64,000 nucleotides of DNA, taken from assembly GCF_009697225.1 (NCBI RefSeq), contig NZ_WIND01000016.1, positions 1 to 64,000 of the forward strand, written 5' to 3'. The stretch is from Halovulum marinum. GTDB taxonomy: Bacteria > Pseudomonadota > Alphaproteobacteria > Rhodobacterales > Rhodobacteraceae. This document shows, in pieces, positions 10,678-18,380 of the stretch. Within the stretch, counting starts at the first letter, position 1. Every line of letters begins with the position of its first letter. Made by a program: the position numbers and the translations under genes. A model generated the notes under the pieces. It was not told the origin of the DNA, searched no databases, and saw only the letters and a list, made by a program, of their open reading frames with translations.

Positions 10678-11064
10678 TCAGGCGGCGCGGTACCGGATCA
10701 GGTCCCAGCGGTTGCCGAAGATGTCCTCGAACACCGCGACGCGGCCGTAGGGCTCGTCGCGGGGCGCCTCGAGAAAGCGCACGCCGGCCTTGCTCATGCG
10801 GGCGTGCGCGGCGTCGAAGTCGTCGACCGAGAGGAACAGGAACACCCGGCCGCCGGTCTGGTTGCCGATCGCCGCCTGCTGTTCGGGCGTCGCTGCCCGC
10901 GCCAGCAGCAGCCGGGTCTGTCCGCCGGGCGGGACCACCGTCACCCAGCGCCGACCGCCGCCCTGGTCGATGTCCTCGGCCAGGGTGAAGCCCAGCGGCC
11001 CGGTGTAGAACGCGATCGCCGCATCGTAGTCCGGCACCACCAGCGCGACGGCGGAAAGGTGCAT
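10678..11064 (-). CDS. VOC (glyoxalase/bleomycin-resistance) family protein
   Basis: A 128-residue protein with the paired beta-alpha-beta-beta-beta modules of the vicinal-oxygen-chelate fold. It opens MHLSAVALVVPDYDAAIAFY, carries GPLGFTLAED, and closes with FEDIFGNRWDLIRY, which supplies the typical C-terminal glutamate (E in VFED) of the metal site. The start ATG at 11064 lies five bases after the pyrE stop, so the two form a minus-strand operon. A longer reading frame upstream lies inside pyrE and is not credible. Substrate unknown; candidates are glyoxalase-like, extradiol dioxygenase-like or resistance proteins. Confidence 0.75.
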   Translation of the reverse strand: MHLSAVALVVPDYDAAIAFYTGPLGFTLAEDIDQGGGRRWVTVVPPGGQTRLLLARAATPEQQAAIGNQTGGRVFLFLSVDDFDAAHARMSKAGVRFLEAPRDEPYGRVAVFEDIFGNRWDLIRYRAA

Positions 11065-11069
11065 CGGCG

Positions 11070-11771
11070 CTAGCCCTTCGCGACCACTTCGGTGGCGCCG
11101 CCGTGGGCGCCGGACCAGTCCAGCGGCGCGTGCAGGAATTCCTCGACCGCCTTGATCGTCTGCGCGTCGAACCGGCCGCTGTCGCGGGCCGCGTCCAGCA
11201 CGTCCCACCAGCTGGCCAGGTAGTGCAACTGCAGGCCGTTCTCGGCCAGCGTCTCGATGCCGCCCCTGAAGATGTCGTAGTAGAACACGACGCAGGTGTG
11301 CGCGCAGGTCGCCCCGGTGGCGCGCACCGCCTCGGCGAAGCGCAGCTTCGAGCCGCCGTCGGTGGCCAGATCCTCGACCAGCAGCACGCGCTGGCCCTCG
11401 CGGATCACGCCCTCGATCTGTGCGTTGCGGCCGAAGCCCTTGGGCTTCTTGCGCACGTACTGCATCGGCAGGCCCATGCGGTCGGCGATCCAGGCGGCGA
11501 AGGGGATGCCCGCCGTTTCACCGCCGGCGACGGCGTCGAACTGCTCGAAGCCGGCGTCGCGGTTCAGGCCGGCGACCGCGAAATCCATCAGCGCCGAGCG
11601 GATCCGCGGGAACGAGATCAGCTTGCGGCAGTCGATATAGACCGGGCTCGCCAGTCCCGAGGTGAAGATGTAGGGCTCGTCCGGGCGGAAGTGGACGGCC
11701 TCGACCTCCCACAGCATGCGGGCGGTCAGGCGGGCGATCTCGGACTTGTCGGGGAAGGTGTTGGGGAACAT
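11070..11771 (-). CDS. pyrE: Orotate phosphoribosyltransferase
   Basis: This 233-residue type I phosphoribosyltransferase makes orotidine 5'-monophosphate from orotate and PRPP in de novo pyrimidine synthesis. The PRPP-binding loop [14 protein letters not shown] is complete, preceded by [19 protein letters not shown] and the catalytic-loop region [17 protein letters not shown]. The length and the long C-terminal alpha-helical tail match alphaproteobacterial PyrE. ATG 11771 has a GAGGCC-type weak ribosome site. The VOC gene follows by five bases. pyrC, often beside pyrE, is not here. Confidence 0.93.
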   Translation of the reverse strand: MFPNTFPDKSEIARLTARMLWEVEAVHFRPDEPYIFTSGLASPVYIDCRKLISFPRIRSALMDFAVAGLNRDAGFEQFDAVAGGETAGIPFAAWIADRMGLPMQYVRKKPKGFGRNAQIEGVIREGQRVLLVEDLATDGGSKLRFAEAVRATGATCAHTCVVFYYDIFRGGIETLAENGLQLHYLASWWDVLDAARDSGRFDAQTIKAVEEFLHAPLDWSGAHGGATEVVAKG

Positions 11772-11927
11772 GCGCGGCCTCCGGGTCGGTTGGCCGTTGT
11801 TTTGCGCCTTCCGGCCGCGGACGCAAGGCCTGTTTCGGCGCGGGGAGGTCGGGGCAAGCGGCGGGTCGGGGACCGCATCCCGAGATTCCGCTGCATCCGA
11901 GCGGGCGGGGCGCCGCCTGCGGCACCG

Positions 11928-13139
11928 TCAGCGAGCGGCGGCCTGCGCGACGCGGTAGCGCAAGGCGATCAGCCGCAGCAGCGCGGCGGCGGCGGCGAAC
12001 AGCACCGCCGCCGAGGCGACGCCGGCGGCGGTGCCGGCGCGGGCGATCGCCGGCTGCAGCAGCAGCGGCGAGGCGAACTGGCCGAGGAAGATCGCGGTGG
12101 TGAAGCCGCCCATCACCCTGCCCATGCGCGCGCGCGGCGTGATCCGCATCAGGAAGCTGGGCAGCCCCGGCATCGTCAGCCCCAGGCCCAGCCCGGTCAG
12201 CGCCAGCCCGGCGAAGGTCAGCGGCAGCGCCGGCGCCAGCCCGGCGATCAGCACGCCCGCGCCGGCGGCGGCGGTCGCCAGCGGCACCACCAGCCCGGGG
12301 CGCAGCCGCCGGGTCACCGCCCCGAAGTTCAGGCTGGCCAGCGCCGAGACCAGCGTCACCGTGCCCAGCGCCAGCCCGGCGACGCGCGGCTCGGGGTGGC
12401 CCTGTTCGGCCAGCAGGAACGGCATCTGCACCGGCACCGCGTAGAAGCCCGCCATCACCAGGAACGCGGCGGCGTAAAGCAGGAAGCGCGGGCCCTGCGG
12501 CTCGCGCCCGGCGCTCTGGCCGGGGGTGCCGGGGCGCAGGCGGGCGGGCTCGTGCAGGATCAGCGGCACCGCCGCGAGCAGTACGATCGGGATCGCGTAG
12601 ACCCAGAACGGCCCGCGCCAGCCGGTCTGCGCCAGCAGCCCGCCCAGGGTGATGAACACGACGCCGCCGAAACCCATCGCCGAGCCCTGCCAGCCAAGGA
12701 TGCGGCCGCGCCTTTCGCCGTCGAAGTAGTCGCCGATCAGCGCCGTCGCGGTGGTCATGATCGCCGCCACCGCCATGCCCAGCGCCACCCGCGAGGCCAG
12801 CAGCGCGCCGAGCTGGTCGACCCACAGCCCCGCGGTGCCGGCGGCGACGTAAAGCGCGATGCCGCCGGTCAGCAGCGGAATCCGGCCGATCCGGTCGGCC
12901 AGCGCCCCCACCGGCATCGCCGTCAGCGCGATCGCGAGCGAGGTGATGGTGATCACCAGCCGCACCAGGATCCCGGCGTCGGGGGTATCCTGGAAGGCGA
13001 GCACCATCTGCGGCAGCGAGGGCGAGATCGTCGCCCCCGCCATTACCGTCATCATCGAGCAGAACAGAAGCACGGCGACCCCGACACGGCCGGGATCCTG
13101 CACGGGCACCGGGCCCGCGTCGGCAATCGATGCAGTCAT
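11928..13139 (-). CDS. MFS transporter, drug:H+ antiporter-1 (Bcr/CflA-like) family
   Basis: This 403-residue inner-membrane protein has about 12 hydrophobic helices. The loop after helix 2 contains the MFS motif A, GALADRIGRIPLLTGG, and helix 5 carries a GWRGPFWVYAIP motif typical of DHA1 efflux systems. The N-terminus (SPSLPQMVLAF after helix 1) resembles Bcr/CflA drug exporters. It is probably a proton-driven exporter of small molecules; the substrate is unknown. It is monocistronic, with 156 bp separating it from pyrE and a decayed gene upstream. ATG 13139 is preceded by GGAGTGATTTC. Confidence 0.8.
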   Translation of the reverse strand: MTASIADAGPVPVQDPGRVGVAVLLFCSMMTVMAGATISPSLPQMVLAFQDTPDAGILVRLVITITSLAIALTAMPVGALADRIGRIPLLTGGIALYVAAGTAGLWVDQLGALLASRVALGMAVAAIMTTATALIGDYFDGERRGRILGWQGSAMGFGGVVFITLGGLLAQTGWRGPFWVYAIPIVLLAAVPLILHEPARLRPGTPGQSAGREPQGPRFLLYAAAFLVMAGFYAVPVQMPFLLAEQGHPEPRVAGLALGTVTLVSALASLNFGAVTRRLRPGLVVPLATAAAGAGVLIAGLAPALPLTFAGLALTGLGLGLTMPGLPSFLMRITPRARMGRVMGGFTTAIFLGQFASPLLLQPAIARAGTAAGVASAAVLFAAAAALLRLIALRYRVAQAAAR

Positions 13140-13252
13140 GAAATCACTCCGAAGCTATTGGTCCTACATGGCCCTTCGCCCGGACGAAGGCAAACCGAAG
13201 CGCGGCCGCGGGGCGGAAACACTGCGTCCGCCCAGCGCCGACGCGCCGGCAC

Positions 13253-14130
13253 TCAGCCCCGCCAGTCGTCGAGCAGGGTGGCGATGTCCTCGGTGCCGGT
13301 GGCGGCGGCCGCGCCCGGCTCCGGCACGGCACCGGCCTCGAGCAGCAGCCGCGCGCAGGCAAGATGGTCGCGGCCGGCGCGTTGCCGCAGACCCGCGCGA
13401 AGACGTAGGGCGTCAGCCCCTGCCAGCGCGCCGCCGGGTCGGCGCCATGATCGAGCAGCGCCCGCACCACCGGCGCCGCACCATCGCCGTGCCGCCTGGT
13501 GCAGCGCGGGCAGCGTGGTCGCGGCCTGGCCCGACGGGTGTTCGGCGATGCCCTCGTTCGGGGCGGCGCCGTGCTGCAGCAGCGTCACCGCCTCGAGGTC
13601 GTCGAACTCGAGAGCGCGCGGCAGGGCGTTGGTGCCCGCGGCTCTCGCGCCGTGGGCGAGCAGCAGCCGCAGGCCGTCGCGGTGCGGCAGTTCGGTGGCG
13701 TGGTACAGCGACTCGTTGCCGTTCGGATCGGCGCCGCGCCGCAGCAGCGGCTCGGCCAGCGCAGGTTGTCTGCACGGCCCAGCGCGCCGTCAAGCGCCGA
13801 CCGCTTGTGCGCCGAGCCGGGCCCGGCCGGCATGCCGTCGTTCGGGTCGGCGCCGGCGTCGAGCAGCAGGCGGGCGATCGCCAGCATGTCGGCGCGCCGG
13901 TCCGGCGCCATGCGGATGTACTGCGAGAACGCCAGGTGCAGGATCGGCGTGCGCTGGCCGACGCCGCGGGTGGCGGCCCGCGGGTCGGCGCCCGGCGCCG
14001 CCTGCACCGCGGCCCGGTCTTAGGTGGCGATCGCGGCGGCACGGGCACAGGCGTCGGCGTCGCCGCGCAGGACGGCGCGGCGAAGCTGCCTGGCATTGGC
14101 GCGCAGGCGCGCGAGGCGGGATGTCGGCAT
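13253..14130 (-). pseudogene. Ankyrin-repeat protein gene broken by a nonsense codon and three frameshifts
   Basis: Joined across frames, this reads as a protein of about 290 residues with ankyrin helices (LLLDAGADPNDG, LLRRGADPNGNES, TLLQHGAAPNEG, RALLDHGADPAARW, LLLEAGAVPEPG). Starting at ATG 14130 (MPTSRLARLRAN), codon 37 is TAA (complement of 14020-14022). A one-base loss near 13760 shifts LAEPLLRRGADP into another frame. A change near 13485-13495 shifts DGAAPVVRALLDHG, and another near 13368 shifts LACARLLLEAG. The final frame ends DDWRG at 13253. Four lesions in one gene, with intact genes on both sides, indicate true decay rather than one sequencing error. The function was presumably protein-protein interaction. 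Confidence 0.8.
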
Positions 14131-14293
14131 CGGTTCTTCCCCATCGGGGCCCGAGTGTCCGCCAGGCGCGGGCCGGTGAAAAACCGGTGGATGTGGGTTC
14201 GAGAGACGGGCGCGCGTCGGCGCTGTCCGCGGACCGGGATGCCCCCCGCCGGGCGCGATCAGTCCAGCCGCGGCGGAACCGGCGGATCAAGCC

Positions 14294-14410
14294 TCAGAAG
14301 GTGTTGTCCAGCGCCTGCCCGGCGCTGGTGACGTCGCGGCCGACGCCCTTCACGGTTTCGCAGGCGGCCAGCGAGGTCAGGATCAGGACGAGGGCGACGG
14401 CGCGCATCAT
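14294..14410 (-). CDS. Entericidin A/B-like small lipoprotein
   Basis: A 38-residue protein consisting of a signal peptide with lipobox (ALVLILTSLAAC) and the short mature segment CETVKGVGRDVTSAGQAL, which follows the entericidin pattern C-(N/E)-T-x-x-G-x-G-x-D. Family members are outer-membrane-anchored peptides linked to toxin/antidote bacteriolysis in E. coli; in alphaproteobacteria usually only one copy is present and its role is unclear. ATG 14410 has GGAG eight bases upstream; a second ATG follows immediately. It is well below the length at which automatic callers are reliable. Confidence 0.8.
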   Translation of the reverse strand: MMRAVALVLILTSLAACETVKGVGRDVTSAGQALDNTF

Positions 14411-14544
14411 GGGGTGTCTCCGCAGACATGGATCAGGCCGCAATCTACCGCCCCTGCGGGGGGCTGTCCATCCGCGCCGACCGCGTGTCGGCGCCACGCC
14501 GATCGGTGGCCCGCCGGTGCCGGGGCGGCGGGCGCGCACGGCCG

Positions 14545-15483
14545 TCAGGCCTCCTCCAGCCGGTCGGTGGCAGGCGGCGGGGCGGGGACCAGCGCGGCGA
14601 TCTCGTTGTAGAGTGCGTCGGTCATGTCGAAGTCCAGCGCCGCCAGCGACGGCTCCAGCTGATTCGAGCGCGAGGCCGAGATGATCGGCGCGCTGACGCC
14701 GGGGTGCATCGCCGCCCAGGCCACCGCCAGCGTCGCCGGATCGACGCCCAGCCCGGCGGCGATCGCCGACAGGCCCGAAGCCGCGGCGTGCATCCAGGCC
14801 GGTGCATAGCGGTCGCGGTACATCGCGTCCTCGGTCAGCCGCCCGGCCGCGCCGGCGGCGTACTTGCCGGTCAGCAGCCCGCCGCCCAGCGGCGAGTAGA
14901 CGTGCACGGCGATGCCTTCGGCGATCGCCATCGGCAGCAGCTCGACCTCGGCCTGGCGCTTGACCAGGTTGTACATCGGCTGCAGCGCCCCGATCCGCGG
15001 CGCGCCCAGCGCCTCGGCGCGGGCCTGCGCCTTCATCACCTGCCAGGCGGAGAAGTTCGACACGCCCAGCACCTTGTAGACCCCCTGCCGGTGCAGCGCC
15101 GCCATCGAGGTCAGCACCTCGTCCAGCAGCTCGTCGCCGGGCCAGCGGTGCAGGTACAGCACGTCGACATGGTCGGTGCGCAGGCGGCGCAGGCTTTCGG
15201 CTGCCTGGGCCTCGATCTCGGATCCGCGCTGGCCGGTGGCGGTCAGGCATTTCGAGATCAGCACCACCTTTTCGCGCTCGGGCTCGGCCAGTTCGCCCAG
15301 GATCGTCTCGGCCTGGCCGCCGGTGTAGGCGTAGGCGGCGTCGAACATGTTGATGCCCGCGTCGCGGCAGCGCCGGTACAGCGCCGCCGAGGCGGTGGCG
15401 TCGGCCTTGCCGCCGAACTGCATCACGCCGAAAGCGAACCGCGACACGGGTTTGCCCAGCTTGGGCGCGAGATCCTGGGACAT
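14545..15483 (-). CDS. Aldo/keto reductase
   Basis: A 312-residue NADPH-dependent oxidoreductase with the AKR (alpha/beta)8 barrel. The tetrad is visible: D48 and Y53 in FDAAYAYTGG, K78 in LISKCL and H112 in LYLHRW. The phosphate-binding end ISASRSNQLEPSLAAL is also present. The internal segment VYKVLGVSNFSAWQ is the usual strand-4 signature. ATG 15483 (MSQDLAPKLG) is preferred over a frame reaching 15606 because it sits at the normal AKR N-terminus. It is transcribed divergently from the HHH protein gene. The substrate cannot be deduced. Confidence 0.85.
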   Translation of the reverse strand: MSQDLAPKLGKPVSRFAFGVMQFGGKADATASAALYRRCRDAGINMFDAAYAYTGGQAETILGELAEPEREKVVLISKCLTATGQRGSEIEAQAAESLRRLRTDHVDVLYLHRWPGDELLDEVLTSMAALHRQGVYKVLGVSNFSAWQVMKAQARAEALGAPRIGALQPMYNLVKRQAEVELLPMAIAEGIAVHVYSPLGGGLLTGKYAAGAAGRLTEDAMYRDRYAPAWMHAAASGLSAIAAGLGVDPATLAVAWAAMHPGVSAPIISASRSNQLEPSLAALDFDMTDALYNEIAALVPAPPPATDRLEEA

Positions 15484-15566
15484 CGGGAATCCTTTGTGGG
15501 GTGGTCTGCGCGGAGAGTGGCGCAAGCCGGCGGGTGTTGCAATCGGCACCGTACCGCCGATTATTG

Positions 15567-15597
15567 TGCAGTGCAGTATGAATTGCCTTGCAGTGCA
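15567..15597. promoter_or_regulatory. Paired TGCAGTGCA repeats, possible PhaR-type operator
   Basis: The sequence TGCAGTGCA occurs at 15567-15575 and again at 15589-15597, exactly 22 bp apart (about two helical turns), in the region between the divergent aldo-keto reductase and the HHH protein gene. TGC-rich half sites of the form TGCNNNGCA are known for the PHB-responsive repressor PhaR/AniA of Paracoccus, Rhodobacter and Sinorhizobium. The match to PhaR is an inference from the motif. A TATACC box follows at 15614. Confidence 0.45.
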
Positions 15598-15649
15598 ACG
15601 CGACAATCACCATTATACCGGAAAGACAACACCCGAAACCGGAGTCGAC

Positions 15650-16321
15650 ATGTTTTTCGCTGCCAAGATCGATCCGACCCGCCTGTTCCCACGGCCGGGC
15701 GAAGGACCGATCGAGTACTGGACCTCGCTCAGCCCGATGGCGCCGCTGTTCGGCGTGCCGTGGCGGTTCGCCGACATCGCGACCGAGGGCCCCGCGCCGC
15801 GCCGCGCCAGCAAGCCCCAGCGCAGCGCGATCCGCAAGGACGTGGCCGACGCCGAACTGGTGACCGAAAAGGCGCCCGGCAGGTCCGCCCCGGCGGCCAC
15901 CCCGGCAAACGGCGCCGCGCCGCATCCGGCGCCCGCGAAGCCCGCGCCCGCGAAACCCTCGCCGGTCGAGGCCGTGGCGGACAAGCCGGTGGCGCCCAGG
16001 GCCGACGCCCCGAAAGCCGACGCCGCGAAAGCCGACGCCTCGAAGGCTGAAACCGCCAAGCCCGAGGCCGCGAAGGTGGAAGCCGCCAGGCCCGAAGCGG
16101 TGAAGGCTGCGCCGAAGGCCGCGGACGACCTGACCCAGCTGAAGGGCGTCGGGCCGAAGATGGCCGCGAACCTGAATGCGCAGGGCGTCAGCAGCTTCGC
16201 CGACATCGCCGCCTGGGACGACGCCAGGATCGATCAGATGGACGAGGCGCTGGGCGGGCTGCCCGGCCGCATCCGCCGCGACGACTGGGTCGGCCAGGCG
16301 AAGGCGCTGATCAAGGGCTGA
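15650..16321 (+). CDS. Ala/Lys/Pro-rich protein with C-terminal helix-hairpin-helix domain
   Basis: This 223-residue protein has three parts. An N-terminal region of about 50 residues (FPRPGEGPIEYWTSLSPMAP) is unlike any family I can name. A low-complexity centre (about 75-160) has PAPAKPAP and KADAAKADASKAETAKPEA-type repeats, like histone-H1-like or PhaF-type tails. The C-terminus is a helix-hairpin-helix, DLTQLKGVGPKMAANLNAQG followed by SFADIAAWDDARIDQMDE. The same HHH module is appended to NuoE and L21 in some alphaproteobacteria. ATG 15650 has GGAG at the right distance; frames further upstream run through the promoter region. Nucleoid or polyester-granule association is a reasonable inference, not shown. 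Confidence 0.7.
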   Translation: MFFAAKIDPTRLFPRPGEGPIEYWTSLSPMAPLFGVPWRFADIATEGPAPRRASKPQRSAIRKDVADAELVTEKAPGRSAPAATPANGAAPHPAPAKPAPAKPSPVEAVADKPVAPRADAPKADAAKADASKAETAKPEAAKVEAARPEAVKAAPKAADDLTQLKGVGPKMAANLNAQGVSSFADIAAWDDARIDQMDEALGGLPGRIRRDDWVGQAKALIKG

Positions 16322-16347
16322 GTTCCGTTCGAGCAGAAAAGACGAAA

Positions 16348-16382
16348 AAAAGGCCGCGGTCCCGAAGGGAGCGCGGCCTTTT
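16348..16382. terminator. Bidirectional terminator between the HHH protein and FKBP genes
   Basis: Arms AAAAGGCCGCG (16348-16358) and CGCGGCCTTTT (16372-16382) are perfect complements, with A-rich sequence on one side and T residues on the other. It lies between two convergent genes. Confidence 0.88.
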
Positions 16383-16399
16383 CCGTCCGGGTGGCCGGA

Positions 16400-16831
16400 T
16401 CAGGCGATCTCGACCAGCTTGACCTCGAATTTCAGCGTCTTGCCGGCCAGCGGGTGGTTGGCGTCCAGCTCGACATGCTCGTCGGTGACGCCGGTGACGA
16501 CCACCGGGATCTGCTGGCCCTGCGGCGTCTGCATCTGCAGCTGCGTGCCCGGGTCGGTGGGGATGTTGTCCGGAATCGTCTCGCGCGGGACGGACTGGAC
16601 CAGCTTGTCGTCGCGCTCGCCGTAGGCATCGGCCGGCGGGACGGTGACCGAGCGCTCCTCGCCCACTTCCATGCCGGTGACGCCCTTGTCGAGCCCGGGA
16701 ATGATCTGGCCGCTGCCAAGGGTGAACTCCAGCGGGTCGCGCCCGTCGGAGGAATCGAACACCGTGCCGTCCTCGAAGGTGCCGGTGTAGTGAAGGCGCA
16801 GCGTGTCTCCAGCCTCTGCGGCTTTGCTCAT
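16400..16831 (-). CDS. FKBP-type peptidyl-prolyl cis-trans isomerase, SlyD-like
   Basis: This 143-residue isomerase has the SlyD arrangement: FKBP half-barrel (LRLHYTGTFEDGTVFDSS, then PLEFTLGSGQIIPGLDKGV), an inserted flap of about 60 residues, and the closing strands (NHPLAGKTLKFEVKLVEI). NHPLAGK is the SlyD/FkpB signature. It catalyses prolyl isomerisation in protein folding, probably in the cytoplasm since no signal is seen. The His-rich nickel-binding tail of E. coli SlyD is absent. ATG 16831 has AGGAG at good spacing; upstream in-frame codons lack family-like sequence. Confidence 0.88.
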   Translation of the reverse strand: MSKAAEAGDTLRLHYTGTFEDGTVFDSSDGRDPLEFTLGSGQIIPGLDKGVTGMEVGEERSVTVPPADAYGERDDKLVQSVPRETIPDNIPTDPGTQLQMQTPQGQQIPVVVTGVTDEHVELDANHPLAGKTLKFEVKLVEIA

Positions 16832-17032
16832 GATGTTGCTCCTGTGGTGGGTATGCGGTTGCCGGGGCCGCGCGCGGTCCTTTTGTCTGGCGCGCGGTCC
16901 AACGGTACTCGGGGCGAATCGTAACAAGCCCGACCGGCGGATGCAAACAGCCGGCGGAAAGGCGCAGGAACCGGGTCGCGCGGGGGCGCGGAAACCGCTA
17001 GAGCCGGGCCGTTCCGCCCGGAGATCCGCGCC

Positions 17033-17962
17033 ATGTCCCTGACCCGTCCTGCCCTGTCCCCGATGCCCGCCGCCATGGGCGGCGCCGAATGGGCGATGCT
17101 GCTGGCGCTGTCGCTGCTGTGGGGCGGATCGTTCTTCTTCGTCGGCGTCGCGGTGACGGCGCTGCCGGTGGCCAGCATCGTCGCGCTGCGCGTCGGGCTG
17201 GCGGCGGCGGTGCTGTGGCTGGTGCTGGCCGCGACCGGCCGCAGGCTGCCGCGCGAGCGGCGGGTGATCGCCGCGCTGGCGGTGATGGGCGTGCTGAACA
17301 ACGTCATCCCGTTCGGGCTGATCGTCTGGGGCCAGACCAGCATCGGCGCCGGGCTGGCGTCGATCCTGAACGCCACGACGCCGCTGTTCGGGGTGGTGGT
17401 GGCCGGGCTGTTCCTGGCCGACGAGCGGATGAGCGCGCGCCGGCTTGCGGGCGTCGCGCTGGGGTTCGCCGGCGTGGTGGTGATGATCGGCCCCGAGGCG
17501 CTGTCGGGGCTGGGCCGCGCCGGCTGGGCGCAGCTGGCGATCCTGGGCGCGGCGCTGTCCTATGCCTGCGCCGGCACCTTCGGGCGGCGCTTTGCCGGCT
17601 GGGGCGTCGATCCGGTGGTGGTTGCGACCGGCCAGGTCACCGTCTCGGCGCTGATGCTGGCGCCGGCGGCGCTGCTGCTGGACCGGCCGTGGACGCTGCC
17701 CGCGCCGGGGGCGGGGGTGCTGGCGGCGGTGCTGGCGCTGGCGGTGCTATCCACGGCGCTGGCCTATGTGCTCTATTTCCGGGTGCTGGCACGGGCGGGG
17801 GCGACCAACATCCTGCTGGTGACGTTTCTGGTGCCGGTGTCGGCGATCCTGCTGGGCGTGGCGTTCCTGGGCGAGGCGCTGGCTCCCGCCCACGTCGCCG
17901 GCATGGTGCTGATCGGCGCCGGGCTGGCGGCGATCGACGGCCGGCTGCTGCGCCGCCGCTGA
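17033..17962 (+). CDS. EamA-family (DMT) transporter
   Basis: A 309-residue inner-membrane protein with ten predicted helices in two EamA halves. The first begins AMLLALSLLWGGSFFFVGVA and the second about residue 165 with WAQLAILGAALSYACAGTFG. The segment LLVTFLVPVSAILLGVAFLGE near the end is the second-half EamA signature. Family members export metabolites such as amino acids or are drug/metabolite exporters; the substrate is unknown. GGAG lies about 9 bases before ATG 17033. The stop is followed by a short CCGCCGCTGATC tandem repeat. Confidence 0.85.
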   Translation: MSLTRPALSPMPAAMGGAEWAMLLALSLLWGGSFFFVGVAVTALPVASIVALRVGLAAAVLWLVLAATGRRLPRERRVIAALAVMGVLNNVIPFGLIVWGQTSIGAGLASILNATTPLFGVVVAGLFLADERMSARRLAGVALGFAGVVVMIGPEALSGLGRAGWAQLAILGAALSYACAGTFGRRFAGWGVDPVVVATGQVTVSALMLAPAALLLDRPWTLPAPGAGVLAAVLALAVLSTALAYVLYFRVLARAGATNILLVTFLVPVSAILLGVAFLGEALAPAHVAGMVLIGAGLAAIDGRLLRRR

Positions 17963-18053
17963 TCCCGCCGCTGATCCCGCCGCTCAGCCTTTGCCGCCGC
18001 CATTCGCCGCTGCCACTCGCTGCCGGCGCGTCGGCGATCCGGCGCGGCACGGA

Positions 18054-18221
18054 GGTGTCCCCGTCGGGGCGCGCCGGCCAGCCCTCGCGGTGCCGGCCGC
18101 GGTCGCCATCGGCTTCCCGAGTCTGGTCGTGGAACAGCAGCATCCGGGTCGGGTTGGGCATGTCGAAGCCGTGAGCGTCCAGCGCCCGGTGGGCCGCCCC
18201 GACCGCCCGCGCGCGGGTGCG
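18054..18221 (-). pseudogene. Remnant of the C-terminus of an MscS-type mechanosensitive channel
   Basis: One minus-strand frame in this otherwise empty 418-bp gap (17963-18380) reads RTRARAVGAAHRALDAHGFD, then MPNPTRMLLFHDQTREADGD and REGWPA. This strongly resembles the C-terminal domain end of small MscS-family channels (arginine-rich helix, then (I/F)DxPxPT, then an HDQTEETDGDR tail in relatives I remember). There is no membrane domain and no start; the frame upstream degenerates into GC-rich noise and the normal stop is lost. I read it as what is left after deletion of an mscS-like gene. The remainder of the gap holds the operon terminator at 18319. Confidence 0.5.
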
Positions 18222-18318
18222 AACGGGGTGGCGCGGTCCGGCGTCGCCCGCCGGCGCGACCGGACGTCCTTGCCGGGCGGCGGCGGCAGCCGCCCGCGTC
18301 AGGCGGCCCGTCGCGAAA

Positions 18319-18347
18319 CGCCCCGCCGGAGCGGGTCCGGCGGGGCG
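18319..18347 (-). terminator. Terminator of the xdh-BMP operon
   Basis: Perfect 12-bp arms CGCCCCGCCGGA (18319-18330) and TCCGGCGGGGCG (18336-18347) with a five-base loop, 34 bases after the stop of the last operon gene on the minus strand. Read on that strand, the stem is followed by TTTCG, a short T-run. Confidence 0.75.
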
Positions 18348-18380
18348 TCCTGGTCTGATCTTGCCATGCCTGGCAGCGGC

